Shown here: piece after piece, positions 53,524 to 62,898 of the stretch | Numbering within the stretch: the stretch's first letter is position 1 | How the letters are laid out: each line of letters opens with the position of its first letter | From: JAHBNG01 sp039028975 | GTDB taxonomy: Bacteria > Chloroflexota > Anaerolineae > Caldilineales > Caldilineaceae | DNA length: 64,000 bases | Assembly (NCBI GenBank): GCA_039028975.1 | Contig: JBCCHB010000069.1 | Location: 18,895-82,894, forward strand | Reading direction: 5' to 3' | Translations under genes and position numbers: made by a program | Notes under the pieces: generated by a model | Told to the model about the DNA's origin: nothing | What the model saw: the letters and a program-made list of their open reading frames with translations, nothing else | Databases searched by the model: none

Positions 53524-56487
53524 ATGTCTAGAGAAAATCAACATAAATCCGACGATGAATTTCGTAGAGCGGAACGTCTTGAATTCTTACGAAGCCTGCG
53601 GAGAGAAGCAGGTATCTCTCAGAAAGATGCAGCGACAAAATTTGACCTTGAAGGGAGGCAGGCCCGGCAAACCATAGGTGCCTGGGAACGTGGCCAACAA
53701 ATACCTGATGTACGCCATCGGACTCGCTTTATCGGTTATTTGTGGGATAACTTGAGATTAAGAAATAGCCCTGCTAAATTTGAAGAAACCTGGCAGATTC
53801 TAGTTGAGGAATGGCAGTGGTCTCCCATTAGCGAGACAGAGATAAAGGAGTATCATCTGGGTAGGACATCTGCCCAAGATACGATAGTTAGGGAGGAAAA
53901 TCAGCAAGCACCGTTTAAGGGGCTACTTCATTTCGGTATGAGTGATGCAGATATCTTCTTCGGACGTGAAGAGTTAACGGTAGAGCTAGTCAAGCTAATT
54001 AAGGAGCAGTCGTTTTTGGCTGTGATTGGTGCATCTGGCAGTGGCAAATCGTCCGTCGTTCGTGCTGGTTTAGCATCCGCAATTGAGCGAGGGGCGCTCC
54101 CAATCGATGGGATACAAATGCCGATGAATTCTACAAACTGGCCTATTCATATTATTACCCCTACAAATCGCCCATTGAATGAGCTAGCCGCTAGTCTCAC
54201 TCGAAATGAGAAATCTGTGGCGACTACTGCATCCTTACTGAATGATCTAAGCAATGATCCGAGGAGTCTGCATCTCTACATATGCCGCCTAATGGAAGGC
54301 CGCCCATCCGATGAAAGTCTGTTACTTATCATAGATCAGTTTGAGGAGCTATTCACACTTTGCCGAAACCCTTCCATGCGGCAATCGTTTGTTGACAACC
54401 TCTTGTATGCCGCAGGTTTTCCGTTATCTTCAGAGAGCAATGAGCTAGAAATTTCCTCTAGCTCTGCGATTGTCATTCTGACGTTGCGTGCGGATTTTTA
54501 TACTCACTGCGCAGAATTTACCTTGTTACGTAGGGCATTAGAAAAATATCAGAAATACATCGGCCCAATGAACCGGCATGAATTACGACAAGTCATCGAA
54601 AAGCCTGTGCTGCAAAGTGGAGGGAATTTAGAACCTGGCTTAGTAGACTTAATGTTGGACGATGCATCTCAAGAGCCCGGCGCGTTGCCCCTACTCTCTC
54701 ATGCGTTACTAGAGACATGGAAGCGACGAAATAGCAGGACACTGACCTTTGCTGGATACCAGGCTTCAGGGAGGGTGCAAGGTGCCATTACAAAAACCGC
54801 GGAAAGCACATATTCTGTATTAACACAAGCGCAACAAACGATAGCAAAGAACATCTTCTTAAGACTGACTCAATTGGGTGAAGGTGTTCAGGATACTCGC
54901 CGTCGCGTTCCGTTGACTGAACTATTATCTAATTCACAGGCTGCCTCTGATACGGAGGAGGTATTGCAAACATTACAGAATGCACGTTTGTTAACTGCAG
55001 TACATGAATCTAAGTCTGAAGAAGATATCGAAAAAGAGACCGCACAGGAGGAGATCTATATAGACGTGGCGCATGAGGCATTGATTAGAGAATGGGGAAC
55101 CTTACGAGAGTGGTTGACCGATGACCGGGAAGGCCTGAGAATCCATCGTCATTTGACCGAATCTGCCCAGGCATGGTTAGTCTTAGCGAAAGATCCCGGC
55201 GAACTTTATCGCGGTATACGACTTAGCAGAGCATTAGCCTGGGAAATTGAGCACAGCAACGAACTTAATGAATTCGAACGAGACTTTTTGGATAATAGTC
55301 GAAGGGAACGCGACAAACTGATCGAACAAGAAAATTTACGTCAAACCGAACGCGAGGAGAGTCGCCAAAGGGAACTAAAAGCCGCAGAGGAAATGGTAAC
55401 GAATCAAGATATGTACCTAAGGCGTCTTTCCATCTTTGCTGTAATCACTGTCATCTTGGCAGGACTTGCCCTCTTCTTCTTTATTCAGGCTAGAAACAGA
55501 GCAGTTCTAGCGCAACAACAACTGGACAGATTGCAGGCTGGCTCCATTCTACAGGTGGCTAGAGAGGCCAAAGTTAACTTGAAACCTGAGCAGGCTATTG
55601 AGAAGTTTCGAGAAGCTGAACAGGAAGCAGACCAGGCCAGTCCCCCAATTGACTTACATGTAGATATGCAAAGAGAAATTAGCGATACCTTGCGGTATGT
55701 AGCGGAACAGTGGACATGGCAAGGCGAAGAACTGCTACGTGAAGCTCTGGCTTCAGATTCAGAGCCGCAGTGGCAACAGGCATATATTTCAGCTACAAGT
55801 CTTTTCTCAAATGCATTGGCACTAAAGCCTCCATCTAATACTTATGTTTATGTCAAAATGCCAGCGTTTATAGTTGGATCGACACGAGATGGTTTTGTTT
55901 TTACGGATGACAACCCTCCAAAACCAATTCAGATAGACGAATTTTGGATTATGCGTACTGAGGTGACAAATAAGCAATACAAACGTTGCGTAGACGCCGG
56001 AATCTGTAAACCACCCTTTAACAACCACTGGAACAAAGAACAATTTATGTTACAACCTGTAGTACGCATTAACTGGTATCAAGCAAATGCTTATGCAAAA
56101 TGGGTGGGAGGCCGACTTCCTAGCGATGCTGAATGGGAATACGCATGTCGAGGAAAAGAAGGTTGGACGTACCCTTGGGAAAATGGAGAACCAAACGCTT
56201 CACTTCTGAACTACAGAAATAGTGATTTAAATATCTTGGTCGAGGTTGGCGGATATTCACCCGGTGTACACGGACTTTATGATATGGCGGGGAATGTATG
56301 GGAGTGGACCAGCAGTAAAAGGCCGAACTACCCTTTCGATCGGCGAGCCGATCAGTACTCTCTAGCTAGTGGTTCGTTTGCAGATAGAGATCCACGCATA
56401 CGTTGTTCTTTCCGTACCAAGCTCACTCCAGATAGAATCAGCCACTTCGCCGGTTTTCGAGTTATTGTGAGTTCTTCCAGCTTTTGA
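53524..56487 (+). CDS. XRE-nSTAND ATPase with membrane helix and FGE-like C-terminus
   Basis: 987 residues from ATG 53524; an in-frame TTG at 53410 would add 38 residues encoded by repeats, less likely. An XRE-type HTH (about 15-75: LRREAGISQKDAATKFDLEG) is followed by an nSTAND1 ATPase (P-loop GASGSGKSS at 169-177, Walker B LLLIIDQFEELF near 267), a helical region, a coiled coil and one membrane helix (about 636-656, LSIFAVITVILAGLALFFF). The C-terminal 200 residues are a formylglycine-generating-enzyme-like (C-type-lectin fold) domain: FWIMRTEVTNKQYKRCV, GGRLPSDAEWEYACRG, DMAGNVWEWTS, FAGFRVIVS. In STAND proteins such tails are thought to serve in ligand sensing. No effector domain is present, so a partner such as the nearby CHAT proteins may act downstream. 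Confidence 0.88.
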   Translation: MSRENQHKSDDEFRRAERLEFLRSLRREAGISQKDAATKFDLEGRQARQTIGAWERGQQIPDVRHRTRFIGYLWDNLRLRNSPAKFEETWQILVEEWQWSPISETEIKEYHLGRTSAQDTIVREENQQAPFKGLLHFGMSDADIFFGREELTVELVKLIKEQSFLAVIGASGSGKSSVVRAGLASAIERGALPIDGIQMPMNSTNWPIHIITPTNRPLNELAASLTRNEKSVATTASLLNDLSNDPRSLHLYICRLMEGRPSDESLLLIIDQFEELFTLCRNPSMRQSFVDNLLYAAGFPLSSESNELEISSSSAIVILTLRADFYTHCAEFTLLRRALEKYQKYIGPMNRHELRQVIEKPVLQSGGNLEPGLVDLMLDDASQEPGALPLLSHALLETWKRRNSRTLTFAGYQASGRVQGAITKTAESTYSVLTQAQQTIAKNIFLRLTQLGEGVQDTRRRVPLTELLSNSQAASDTEEVLQTLQNARLLTAVHESKSEEDIEKETAQEEIYIDVAHEALIREWGTLREWLTDDREGLRIHRHLTESAQAWLVLAKDPGELYRGIRLSRALAWEIEHSNELNEFERDFLDNSRRERDKLIEQENLRQTEREESRQRELKAAEEMVTNQDMYLRRLSIFAVITVILAGLALFFFIQARNRAVLAQQQLDRLQAGSILQVAREAKVNLKPEQAIEKFREAEQEADQASPPIDLHVDMQREISDTLRYVAEQWTWQGEELLREALASDSEPQWQQAYISATSLFSNALALKPPSNTYVYVKMPAFIVGSTRDGFVFTDDNPPKPIQIDEFWIMRTEVTNKQYKRCVDAGICKPPFNNHWNKEQFMLQPVVRINWYQANAYAKWVGGRLPSDAEWEYACRGKEGWTYPWENGEPNASLLNYRNSDLNILVEVGGYSPGVHGLYDMAGNVWEWTSSKRPNYPFDRRADQYSLASGSFADRDPRIRCSFRTKLTPDRISHFAGFRVIVSSSSF

Positions 56488-56553
56488 ACATGGAGCGAGC
56501 TATGTTCAGCAAAAATTAATCCATACAGGGTGTAATATTTGTTGACAAATCCT

Positions 56554-56646
56554 ACTTTGAAGAATAAAACTGAGAGGGACAGGATGGGGATCTCCCCGAA
56601 AAATGCGGAAACGACATTTGATCTTGAAGGTAAGCAGGCTAAGTAA
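56554..56646 (+). pseudogene. Remnant of a second XRE HTH
   Basis: The frame ending at TAA 56644-56646 reads MGISPKNAETTFDLEGKQAK, closely matching AGISQKDAATKFDLEGRQAR of the STAND gene just upstream (about 53611-53673), with similar DNA. Only about 30 codons remain. It probably marks a partial duplication or a deleted neighbouring STAND gene. Confidence 0.7.
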
Positions 56647-56905
56647 GGAGGCCACTAAATCGGTCGATCCTGAGTTATTAGGCGAGGACAGTATTCTAGA
56701 ACCAAACGAATCCTTTACCATGATTTTCGATATCGGTCTTGCCAAGCGGCGCAAATTCCGGTTTAAGGTGGATGCCTATGGCGTTGCCGACGATCTCGTC
56801 GACTCGGCAGCGCTTGATCAAGATGGTTTCATTATGGACGTCGACGAGAGTCAAATCGAGGAACAGCCCAACTATCTGTTCTATTTGCCGACTGCCTTTG
56901 ATTGA
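56603..56905 (+). CDS. Hypothetical small acidic protein
   Basis: 100 residues from ATG 56603, though the first 14 residues overlap the HTH remnant in another frame and may not be native. From about residue 20 the composition is convincingly protein-like: EPNESFTMIFDIGLAKRRKF, then an acidic stretch (DESQIEEQPNYLFYLP). An AAGGAGG at 56646-56652 has no good start codon after it. No family recognised. It may be the tail of a gene that lost its beginning together with the HTH remnant. Confidence 0.45.
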   Translation: MRKRHLILKVSRLSKEATKSVDPELLGEDSILEPNESFTMIFDIGLAKRRKFRFKVDAYGVADDLVDSAALDQDGFIMDVDESQIEEQPNYLFYLPTAFD

Positions 56906-56974
56906 TCTGGCACAAATAGAGCCATCTAAACGGCTACGAGGCTTACCACTGCATTTAGAATTGGCGAACGAGAC

Positions 56975-58381
56975 TTACGATTGAGGAAGACATGCGGTTG
57001 GGTCGCCAAGTATGACCATACTACGTCTATCCAGACCCATTAGTTGATAGAGTAGACTATCCTCTTGGGCGTTTTGGCGTACCTGGGCATTGCTATCTGT
57101 AAGACGATGGCGGGCCATTTCCCATTGAGTCATAAGGGAGCCAATGTGGCTGTATATAGGTTTTAGTGCCATACCAATCGTTTCTCGTTCGCTCTGATAG
57201 AGGTGATCATATAGCCCTTTGCGAATCGAGCTAGTTAAGAATTGCCCTGTTAGTGGATGTTCTAGAGTCCAATCAAATGTTGGTTCCACATGACCGATAA
57301 ACGCTCTTAATGGTTTTTCGGCACCAAGTAATCGCTTAGGCAATGGTGCAGTGAGAGATCCTAATGACTGAATGGACTCAATGGATTGTTGCAAGCTGGA
57401 AAACGCAGCGATGAGTTCCCCGTAACTTGTTTCAGAATCACTTCCGGCAGAACAACATGCATGAGCATACCAAATCGCACCGCATGGCTCCCAGCTATCC
57501 AATAGTGCGTTAGGTGTCACTGCTACATGGTTTTGATCGACGGGAAAGCCAAGTTGGCTGGCCAATTTCTCCATGTTATTGAGAGGCCCAGTTCGGCCAT
57601 GACTAGTCGTGATGATCAAGGCTGGTTGATGCTTTTGAAGCTCTTCGATTAAGCGCTCTTCGGTAGCATCCTTTCCGTACAAAGCCGTTAAGGAGTCCTG
57701 GATATCACTATCCATAATTAAATCACTAGCGATTGGTTCTGCAATAGACTTACGCATCAAGTACGTTATGTCATTATTGTTATGGTCAACTGACCATACA
57801 ACAGGCTGATAAGGTCGACTATCCATCCCTACCCAGTTGTGGATTAAAGCATCAACGTAGTGGTTGAGGCCTTCAGGGTCCAAATCTAGTCGCCCTACGA
57901 AGCACGTCTGGTTTAATAGATATTGGAAACGCCATGGAATCTCTTCTGGTGAAGCATAGATAAGTAAGTAGTGAGGCAACTGGGCAACACCTGAACCTCG
58001 CTCAACGCCGGTCAGAAAAACTGGTTTATACCCATCTGTTTTGTAGTAACCATGAAGATGATTGGGTTCTGCATACTGATATCGGAATACTGGCGAGTCA
58101 GGCCGATGGGCCAAGAGTCGGCGGATTGCGTCTGGGGCATCAATGGCTTCGGCCTTTTCTTCATCTGAAAGTTCTGGATTATCTGGCAATATGAGTCCCC
58201 AACCGACGTTGGGATCTTGCCAGTGGCGCAGGTTAACATGCCTTGGAGCATCGGCCATAATGGGGTATTTCCCTAAACGAGCCGTTATCCCCCACCGTTT
58301 GATCCCATCGCCAACCTCACCAGTTGACTCAGACTCATTTCCTGTATATAGGTTTGCCTGAAGTTTAATGGGAAAACTCAT
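56975..58381 (-). CDS. Clan CD (caspase/CHAT-like) peptidase
   Basis: 468 residues, no signal peptide. The N-terminal half (1-240) is unassigned. The C-terminal half has a caspase-fold layout: a hydrophobic strand PALIITTSHG with His261, and a second strand GAIWYAHACCSAG with Cys309 or Cys310. RAFIGHVEPTFDW follows. The pair matches the His/Cys dyad of clan CD peptidases. Last gene of the minus-strand cassette, 116 bp after the CHAT peptidase gene; convergent with the STAND locus. Probably an effector or regulatory protease; substrate unknown. Confidence 0.72.
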   Translation of the reverse strand: MSFPIKLQANLYTGNESESTGEVGDGIKRWGITARLGKYPIMADAPRHVNLRHWQDPNVGWGLILPDNPELSDEEKAEAIDAPDAIRRLLAHRPDSPVFRYQYAEPNHLHGYYKTDGYKPVFLTGVERGSGVAQLPHYLLIYASPEEIPWRFQYLLNQTCFVGRLDLDPEGLNHYVDALIHNWVGMDSRPYQPVVWSVDHNNNDITYLMRKSIAEPIASDLIMDSDIQDSLTALYGKDATEERLIEELQKHQPALIITTSHGRTGPLNNMEKLASQLGFPVDQNHVAVTPNALLDSWEPCGAIWYAHACCSAGSDSETSYGELIAAFSSLQQSIESIQSLGSLTAPLPKRLLGAEKPLRAFIGHVEPTFDWTLEHPLTGQFLTSSIRKGLYDHLYQSERETIGMALKPIYSHIGSLMTQWEMARHRLTDSNAQVRQNAQEDSLLYQLMGLDRRSMVILGDPTACLPQS

Positions 58382-58497
58382 TGGATTATCTTTGCCTGGC
58401 CTTACTCTGTGATAGCTCTATATAAAACTCATGAAATCAGCATGCTGCCCTTTGAATCTATCGAAAAGCCAGGAGGACTATTGTTAATGCAGCCACA

Positions 58498-59967
58498 CTA
58501 CAGTTCGCCAAATAGTGCCCCCGGTGTATCTGGCTTGATGGTAAGGATCTCTAGAATTCTTTTCCTTATCTCAATGGGTAAATCAGGTCTGGCCATCCTC
58601 AAGAAACGCAAGACTTCTCGGTCTGAATCATTATCAGGTTCTATCGCGGGTTTAATACTAATATCTTTAGGAGATTGATTATCAATTCCTATAATCGGTT
58701 GGCTGCCATCCTTTTGCTGTATTGCAAAGTAAAATTGTTCATGACGCAAATATAGCGAAGGCAATGCCCATTGGTGCTGACGCTTGTCCGATTGACGACC
58801 GTTGCCATTACGGTATCGTTCTGCTATGTTCGTACGCCCCGCCAGTAACGTTTCTTCGAATCGCAATTCGGCGAGTTGTCCATCAGGTGTTTCTGTAACA
58901 ACTTCTACCAGCTTATCAAAAAGCGATGCATATAGTCCTGCGCAGAACACGTGAGCATCATTAACGTCAATAGTATCCAACATCCCAATCGCGGCCGGGA
59001 CTCCATTAGCAACTAACTTGCGAACCATCGATTGGAGATTGTTGTTCGACTCGGCATCATCAAGGTTGAGTTCAGTTGTATTCGCTCCATGGCAACAGTT
59101 TAGAATAACCAACCAAGTCTTACTTGCGCGGCAAGCTCGAATTAGCGCCTCTACAATTACAGTGATAGAAGCACGTCCGCCGTCTTCCATAGCGTCAGTC
59201 GTTGGCGCTATCTCTAAGCGCGGTTCGTGCACGACGGTTCCATGACAAAAGAAATGAATGATGTGAGGCTTATATTTTCTCATTTCACGCAGAAGCTCAC
59301 TGCTATTGTCTTTGATTAAGGCAACCTCAATACCAACTAGATGACCGCTCTTAATTTCAGCATCGATCTCTATAAACAGATCTACATTGCTTACGTATAC
59401 TTTTGCTTCGATTGACAGGCCTTCGGCTTGAGCTCTTAAAATCGCGGCCCTTAGTTGCAGCCACTCTGGTTTTGGATCAAGACCAACACCAGATAGACAG
59501 GCAAATAGCCTTAGCGGCAAAATTAATGTTATCTTTTTATCCTCATCAATATCCCCTATTTCTGTAAATGCACTACGCGCAAATCGGGCTATTGGCCAAT
59601 TGGGGTTGAGTGCTAGAAATTCATCTTGTTCATCAACTAACGTTTCCCAGTAGAGCTGCTCTGCTTCGTCTGAATCAATATATAAGAATAATGGTCGGAT
59701 TTCATTACTGGGCAGCAACATTTTCTTGAATGCCTGTTTGACTGCCTCATGCCGCAGTAGAGATTCACGTAGAAGCTTGCCATACTCGGAAACCGACTCT
59801 TCATTCGAACCCCACAATGGCATTGTTTCCTTTTGATACTCGAATGCCTGTTGTACTCCTCCGAATTCATTAGGCTGCACAACCTTGAAAATCACTTGCT
59901 GCTCTTCATCATTATGAATATCTACCAACGTCTCAAATGAAATAATTGTGGCGTTACTCATATTCAT
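58498..59967 (-). CDS. CHAT-domain peptidase
   Basis: 489 residues. The N-terminal 140 residues are unassigned. The CHAT domain spans about 145-380 with His242 in IIHFFCHGTV and Cys292 in LVILNCCHGA, and the usual GVPAAIGMLDTI and FCAGLYASLFD segments after it. The C-terminal 110 residues may be a small helical module (REVLRFLRMARPDLPIEIRK). The catalytic dyad is intact, so it is predicted to be an active protease. It follows the CHAT-like gene that lacks its Cys by 80-190 bp; together they may form an active/inactive pair. Start chosen at the first ATG; a second ATG two codons on is equally possible, and no strong ribosome site is visible. Confidence 0.85.
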   Translation of the reverse strand: MNMSNATIISFETLVDIHNDEEQQVIFKVVQPNEFGGVQQAFEYQKETMPLWGSNEESVSEYGKLLRESLLRHEAVKQAFKKMLLPSNEIRPLFLYIDSDEAEQLYWETLVDEQDEFLALNPNWPIARFARSAFTEIGDIDEDKKITLILPLRLFACLSGVGLDPKPEWLQLRAAILRAQAEGLSIEAKVYVSNVDLFIEIDAEIKSGHLVGIEVALIKDNSSELLREMRKYKPHIIHFFCHGTVVHEPRLEIAPTTDAMEDGGRASITVIVEALIRACRASKTWLVILNCCHGANTTELNLDDAESNNNLQSMVRKLVANGVPAAIGMLDTIDVNDAHVFCAGLYASLFDKLVEVVTETPDGQLAELRFEETLLAGRTNIAERYRNGNGRQSDKRQHQWALPSLYLRHEQFYFAIQQKDGSQPIIGIDNQSPKDISIKPAIEPDNDSDREVLRFLRMARPDLPIEIRKRILEILTIKPDTPGALFGEL

Positions 59968-60047
59968 TATCCAACCACGAAATTTTCTTCAAATAGAAAA
60001 CTCCTTGCTAGGTACTGGCTCAGAGAATTCTTGATGAATATCTTTTC

Positions 60048-60154
60048 CTATGCAATGTTGGTGCCAGATATCTTTTCTGCAGGAATTTTATCGCTGCGCA
60101 TATCATCCCCATGGATGATTTTGTCTCTTCCCAGGAAGTCTCCACCGATGGTTT
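60048..60154 (-). pseudogene. Frameshifted C-terminal repeat of the CHAT-like gene
   Basis: Directly after the stop at 60155, another frame reads a copy of the GRDK repeat found inside the protein (residues 431-473): SVKTIGGDFLGRDKI... ending KISGTNIA and TAG at 60048-60050, against RVDTYGGDFVGRDKS... ending NVSGSGIA. Joining the frames needs one extra base near the GGTGGTGGG run at about 60176-60184. This could be a sequencing error, a real mutation or a -1 ribosomal frameshift. Confidence 0.7.
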
Positions 60155-61969
60155 TTACACTCCCGCCGATGTATGCCCACCACCTGTATTGATATCGTTT
60201 CTTTCTTCCATAGGATTCCTATCCTCGCCATCCCCTGTAGGTGCGGATTCAGTGTCTGCTGGTGACCGCGCTCCGTTCCCTGAAGCTGATTCCTGGATAA
60301 TCTGTTGAATTTCGATCAACGCATCAACCGCAGCCTTGGTATTGGCATGCGCTTGGATTGTGGATTGGGCGTCATCATCCGCTTTTGCGTCAATTTGTTT
60401 TGTAAGCTCTAGTATCCTTTGCTCGACATAGCGATTTGACGACTCTACCCACACTTGCTCTGTCTCTTCGGGTAGTGAAGCTGGCGTAGGTCCGCGTGTA
60501 GTTGAAGCTGTGTCGCTCACCTGTCTAGTCTGACGAACTTTCTTGCCGATGGCTATGCCGGAGCCAGAAACATTAGAAGCATCAATCTTGTCACCTTGAA
60601 TCTCATCCCTGAAGACACTCTTATCTCTACCGACAAAATCTCCACCGTAGGTATCGACACGGCCACGAATATAGGCACCGTCTTGCCTTGAGATTTGCTG
60701 ATGTGCCTGTAAGACACCGGATTCGTGAGTGGCATTTAGCCCTTTGGTAGCATAAATCATGCCAGCATCGTTTAGCATTGCCTCTTCTAGCCTTGATTCA
60801 GCTACCAATCCAGGATGGCAATACAGTATTAAACTACTAGAATCTGGTGGCATAACCTTGTTTGGACTAAATAGAAATCGGTAGGTTGTTTCTAATGCAT
60901 CATAATCTTCTGTATCAAGTTGGGGCACATGTTGAAACAACGGACCAGGTCGCATTTGAGCTATGCTATTTGCAAGGCGTCGGAGTCCAATCTCTGAATA
61001 GTTGCTGTCTGGGGAGGTAAACCCAGCCGACCATGCACCAACGTGATTGAGAAAGATAGAGAGCTCAGTTGCACCGACGAGTTCGCTAACATAACGAGTA
61101 TTGTTTTCTAGGGGTGGCTCAGTAAAGGCGATTACTCCGGCATCTCGGCTGTAAACGCCATGGTTCAGGAAATGTACCATATCTACGCTACGGCCTCCAA
61201 GCGCATCACGAATCCACAATAGCCACGAATTACGCAGTCGGTCTGATACTCTACGAATGTCTGCAGAGTATTTCATAAGACTTTGAGGCTCATGGACATT
61301 AGTTATAGCATATAATTGCTCACGTGACTCAAGCCATTCTCTCACTCCATCTATATTCAGGTTATCTGTAAAGATATCTATGGTTATCCGCCCTGACGTT
61401 GCTATAAACAACCTGTCGACCAACTTAACCAACTCTCTAGCTACCCAAAACTGTTTACCAGATTCATCAATATGTTCACTAGGATCATCAATCTGCTCGG
61501 TTGGTTTGAGTGGGTTCGCGCAAAGAACTACATTCAGATGACCACGCTGGCGAGGCGTTGAGACAACAAATTCAGGTACGCGCAGCAACGGGCGAGACAG
61601 AGCCGGCTCTAGCAGCATCTCCCAAGGGACTATGTCTAGGTCACCATGTGGTCGGACTAGATGCAACCACAGTGGATCATTTGGTTCAAGTAGCGCATGG
61701 ACTTTTTCAACAATAAAATTTAGGATTTCAGGAGGCAATGTAAAGTCAATCCCATGCCCGATTGAATTTTTTTGAGTAATAAAGCTAGGAAAGCCAAATG
61801 CATCTAGAGGGGCCCTTCGAGAATCACTTTCGTCTTGGTCGCCACTAGTGGCGTTCTTTGCCACGTTGGGGCCATCAAATTTTACCTTGACTTGTGGTTC
61901 GCGACCTTGGGTATCTAGAGAAATTGTAAGAGCGGTAAGGTCATATTGTTTTTTTACAACTTCTGCCAT
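60155..61969 (-). CDS. CHAT-like protein lacking catalytic Cys, with GRDK repeat
   Basis: 604 residues. Residues 70-400 follow the CHAT layout: DLDIVPWEMLLEP, MVHFLNHGVY with His270, and IFLNHVGAWSAGF where family members have LNxCxS; Val310 takes the Cys position, so protease activity is unlikely. Residues 431-473 carry the DFVGRDK/GDKI repeat often seen in proteins tied to STAND and conflict systems. The tail is coiled-coil-like and ends in a Gly/Pro/Glu-rich region. The frame ends early: a second GRDK repeat lies just downstream in another frame. Probably a regulatory or scaffold partner of the active CHAT protease encoded next in the cassette. Confidence 0.75.
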   Translation of the reverse strand: MAEVVKKQYDLTALTISLDTQGREPQVKVKFDGPNVAKNATSGDQDESDSRRAPLDAFGFPSFITQKNSIGHGIDFTLPPEILNFIVEKVHALLEPNDPLWLHLVRPHGDLDIVPWEMLLEPALSRPLLRVPEFVVSTPRQRGHLNVVLCANPLKPTEQIDDPSEHIDESGKQFWVARELVKLVDRLFIATSGRITIDIFTDNLNIDGVREWLESREQLYAITNVHEPQSLMKYSADIRRVSDRLRNSWLLWIRDALGGRSVDMVHFLNHGVYSRDAGVIAFTEPPLENNTRYVSELVGATELSIFLNHVGAWSAGFTSPDSNYSEIGLRRLANSIAQMRPGPLFQHVPQLDTEDYDALETTYRFLFSPNKVMPPDSSSLILYCHPGLVAESRLEEAMLNDAGMIYATKGLNATHESGVLQAHQQISRQDGAYIRGRVDTYGGDFVGRDKSVFRDEIQGDKIDASNVSGSGIAIGKKVRQTRQVSDTASTTRGPTPASLPEETEQVWVESSNRYVEQRILELTKQIDAKADDDAQSTIQAHANTKAAVDALIEIQQIIQESASGNGARSPADTESAPTGDGEDRNPMEERNDINTGGGHTSAGV

Positions 61970-62025
61970 AGAGGGTTACCCTTTTTATCTTTCACTATTA
62001 TCGTTGTTTGAATCACGTAAACCAA

Positions 62026-62853
62026 TTAGGCTTTTGGGCGTACAAGATCATACAGTGCCCACCAAGTAGCGACCTGAGAGATGTCGCCATGTCCCTTGAT
62101 AACACTAGTGCCATCCAGCCCGATGATCTGACTATCAGCGTTTAAATCATAATGGTCGCCAGCGGCTTTAATTGGGATTAGCACTTCGTCGCAGCCGCGC
62201 GGGCCGTAGCCACCCAGTGCAGCATAGTGACTAGGTGGCTGCCCATCTAGCGCAATGCGCAATTCGAATAGATCTTTTCTTCGTCGTAAGGCCCTATGAA
62301 AGAATTTGTGTAGCGGCCAGTCTTGTTCGCTGTAAGTCGATAGAATAGGTTGCTCAACCCTTTCCAGCGCCTTGCGGTATCCTCCTGCCTTTCCAGAGCC
62401 AGGAACTTCGGCGGCAAAGCAGAGATGGTTGACGGCGGGCTGCAAAAGGAGCATTGATGATGCGTTCCGTGGTATGGTCTCTCCCTCGCAAAGCGCCGAC
62501 AGTATAACCTTGCAGCCATACGAGTGGCCAACAAGGTGGACTCGACCATCGCTATGTTTCAAAATTTGAGCGAGCAGTTGCCCTAAGCCCTTGCTGCCTA
62601 CTAGCCCAGCTCGGTCTTTCATCTTCCAGACTGTTAGCATTCGCATTGCATTTTGCGGCGTGAATCTTGATGCTTCGCCAGCCATATCTGGCACACCGCC
62701 ACTACGACCAGGGGTAATGCGAGGACCCAATAATCGGCCGCGTTCAATTGGGCGTACTTCGCCAGTAGCGGTTGATGCATTGCCTAGTTCTTCATCTGCT
62801 GCTTTCCAAATAGCCAGAAAATCAGCAGCACTTATTGGCTCATCAAACTGCAA
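62026..62853 (-). CDS. Alpha/beta hydrolase, C-terminal part (after in-frame TAG)
   Basis: 275 residues from a TTG, in the same frame as the gene part at 62899-63420 and separated from it only by one TAG (62899-62901) plus 15 sense codons. It contains the nucleophile elbow VHLVGHSYGCK (Ser in GHSYG) and, near the end, a DHYDLN/GHGDIS region that could hold the acid and His. Taken alone it lacks the first strands of the fold, so it is probably the second half of one interrupted hydrolase of about 463 residues. Lipase or esterase-like activity is a family-level guess. Confidence 0.7.
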   Translation of the reverse strand: MQFDEPISAADFLAIWKAADEELGNASTATGEVRPIERGRLLGPRITPGRSGGVPDMAGEASRFTPQNAMRMLTVWKMKDRAGLVGSKGLGQLLAQILKHSDGRVHLVGHSYGCKVILSALCEGETIPRNASSMLLLQPAVNHLCFAAEVPGSGKAGGYRKALERVEQPILSTYSEQDWPLHKFFHRALRRRKDLFELRIALDGQPPSHYAALGGYGPRGCDEVLIPIKAAGDHYDLNADSQIIGLDGTSVIKGHGDISQVATWWALYDLVRPKA

Positions 62854-62898
62854 TTCATCATCTTTACCGCTAATGAGTAACGCCGCTATGGAGGCAAG

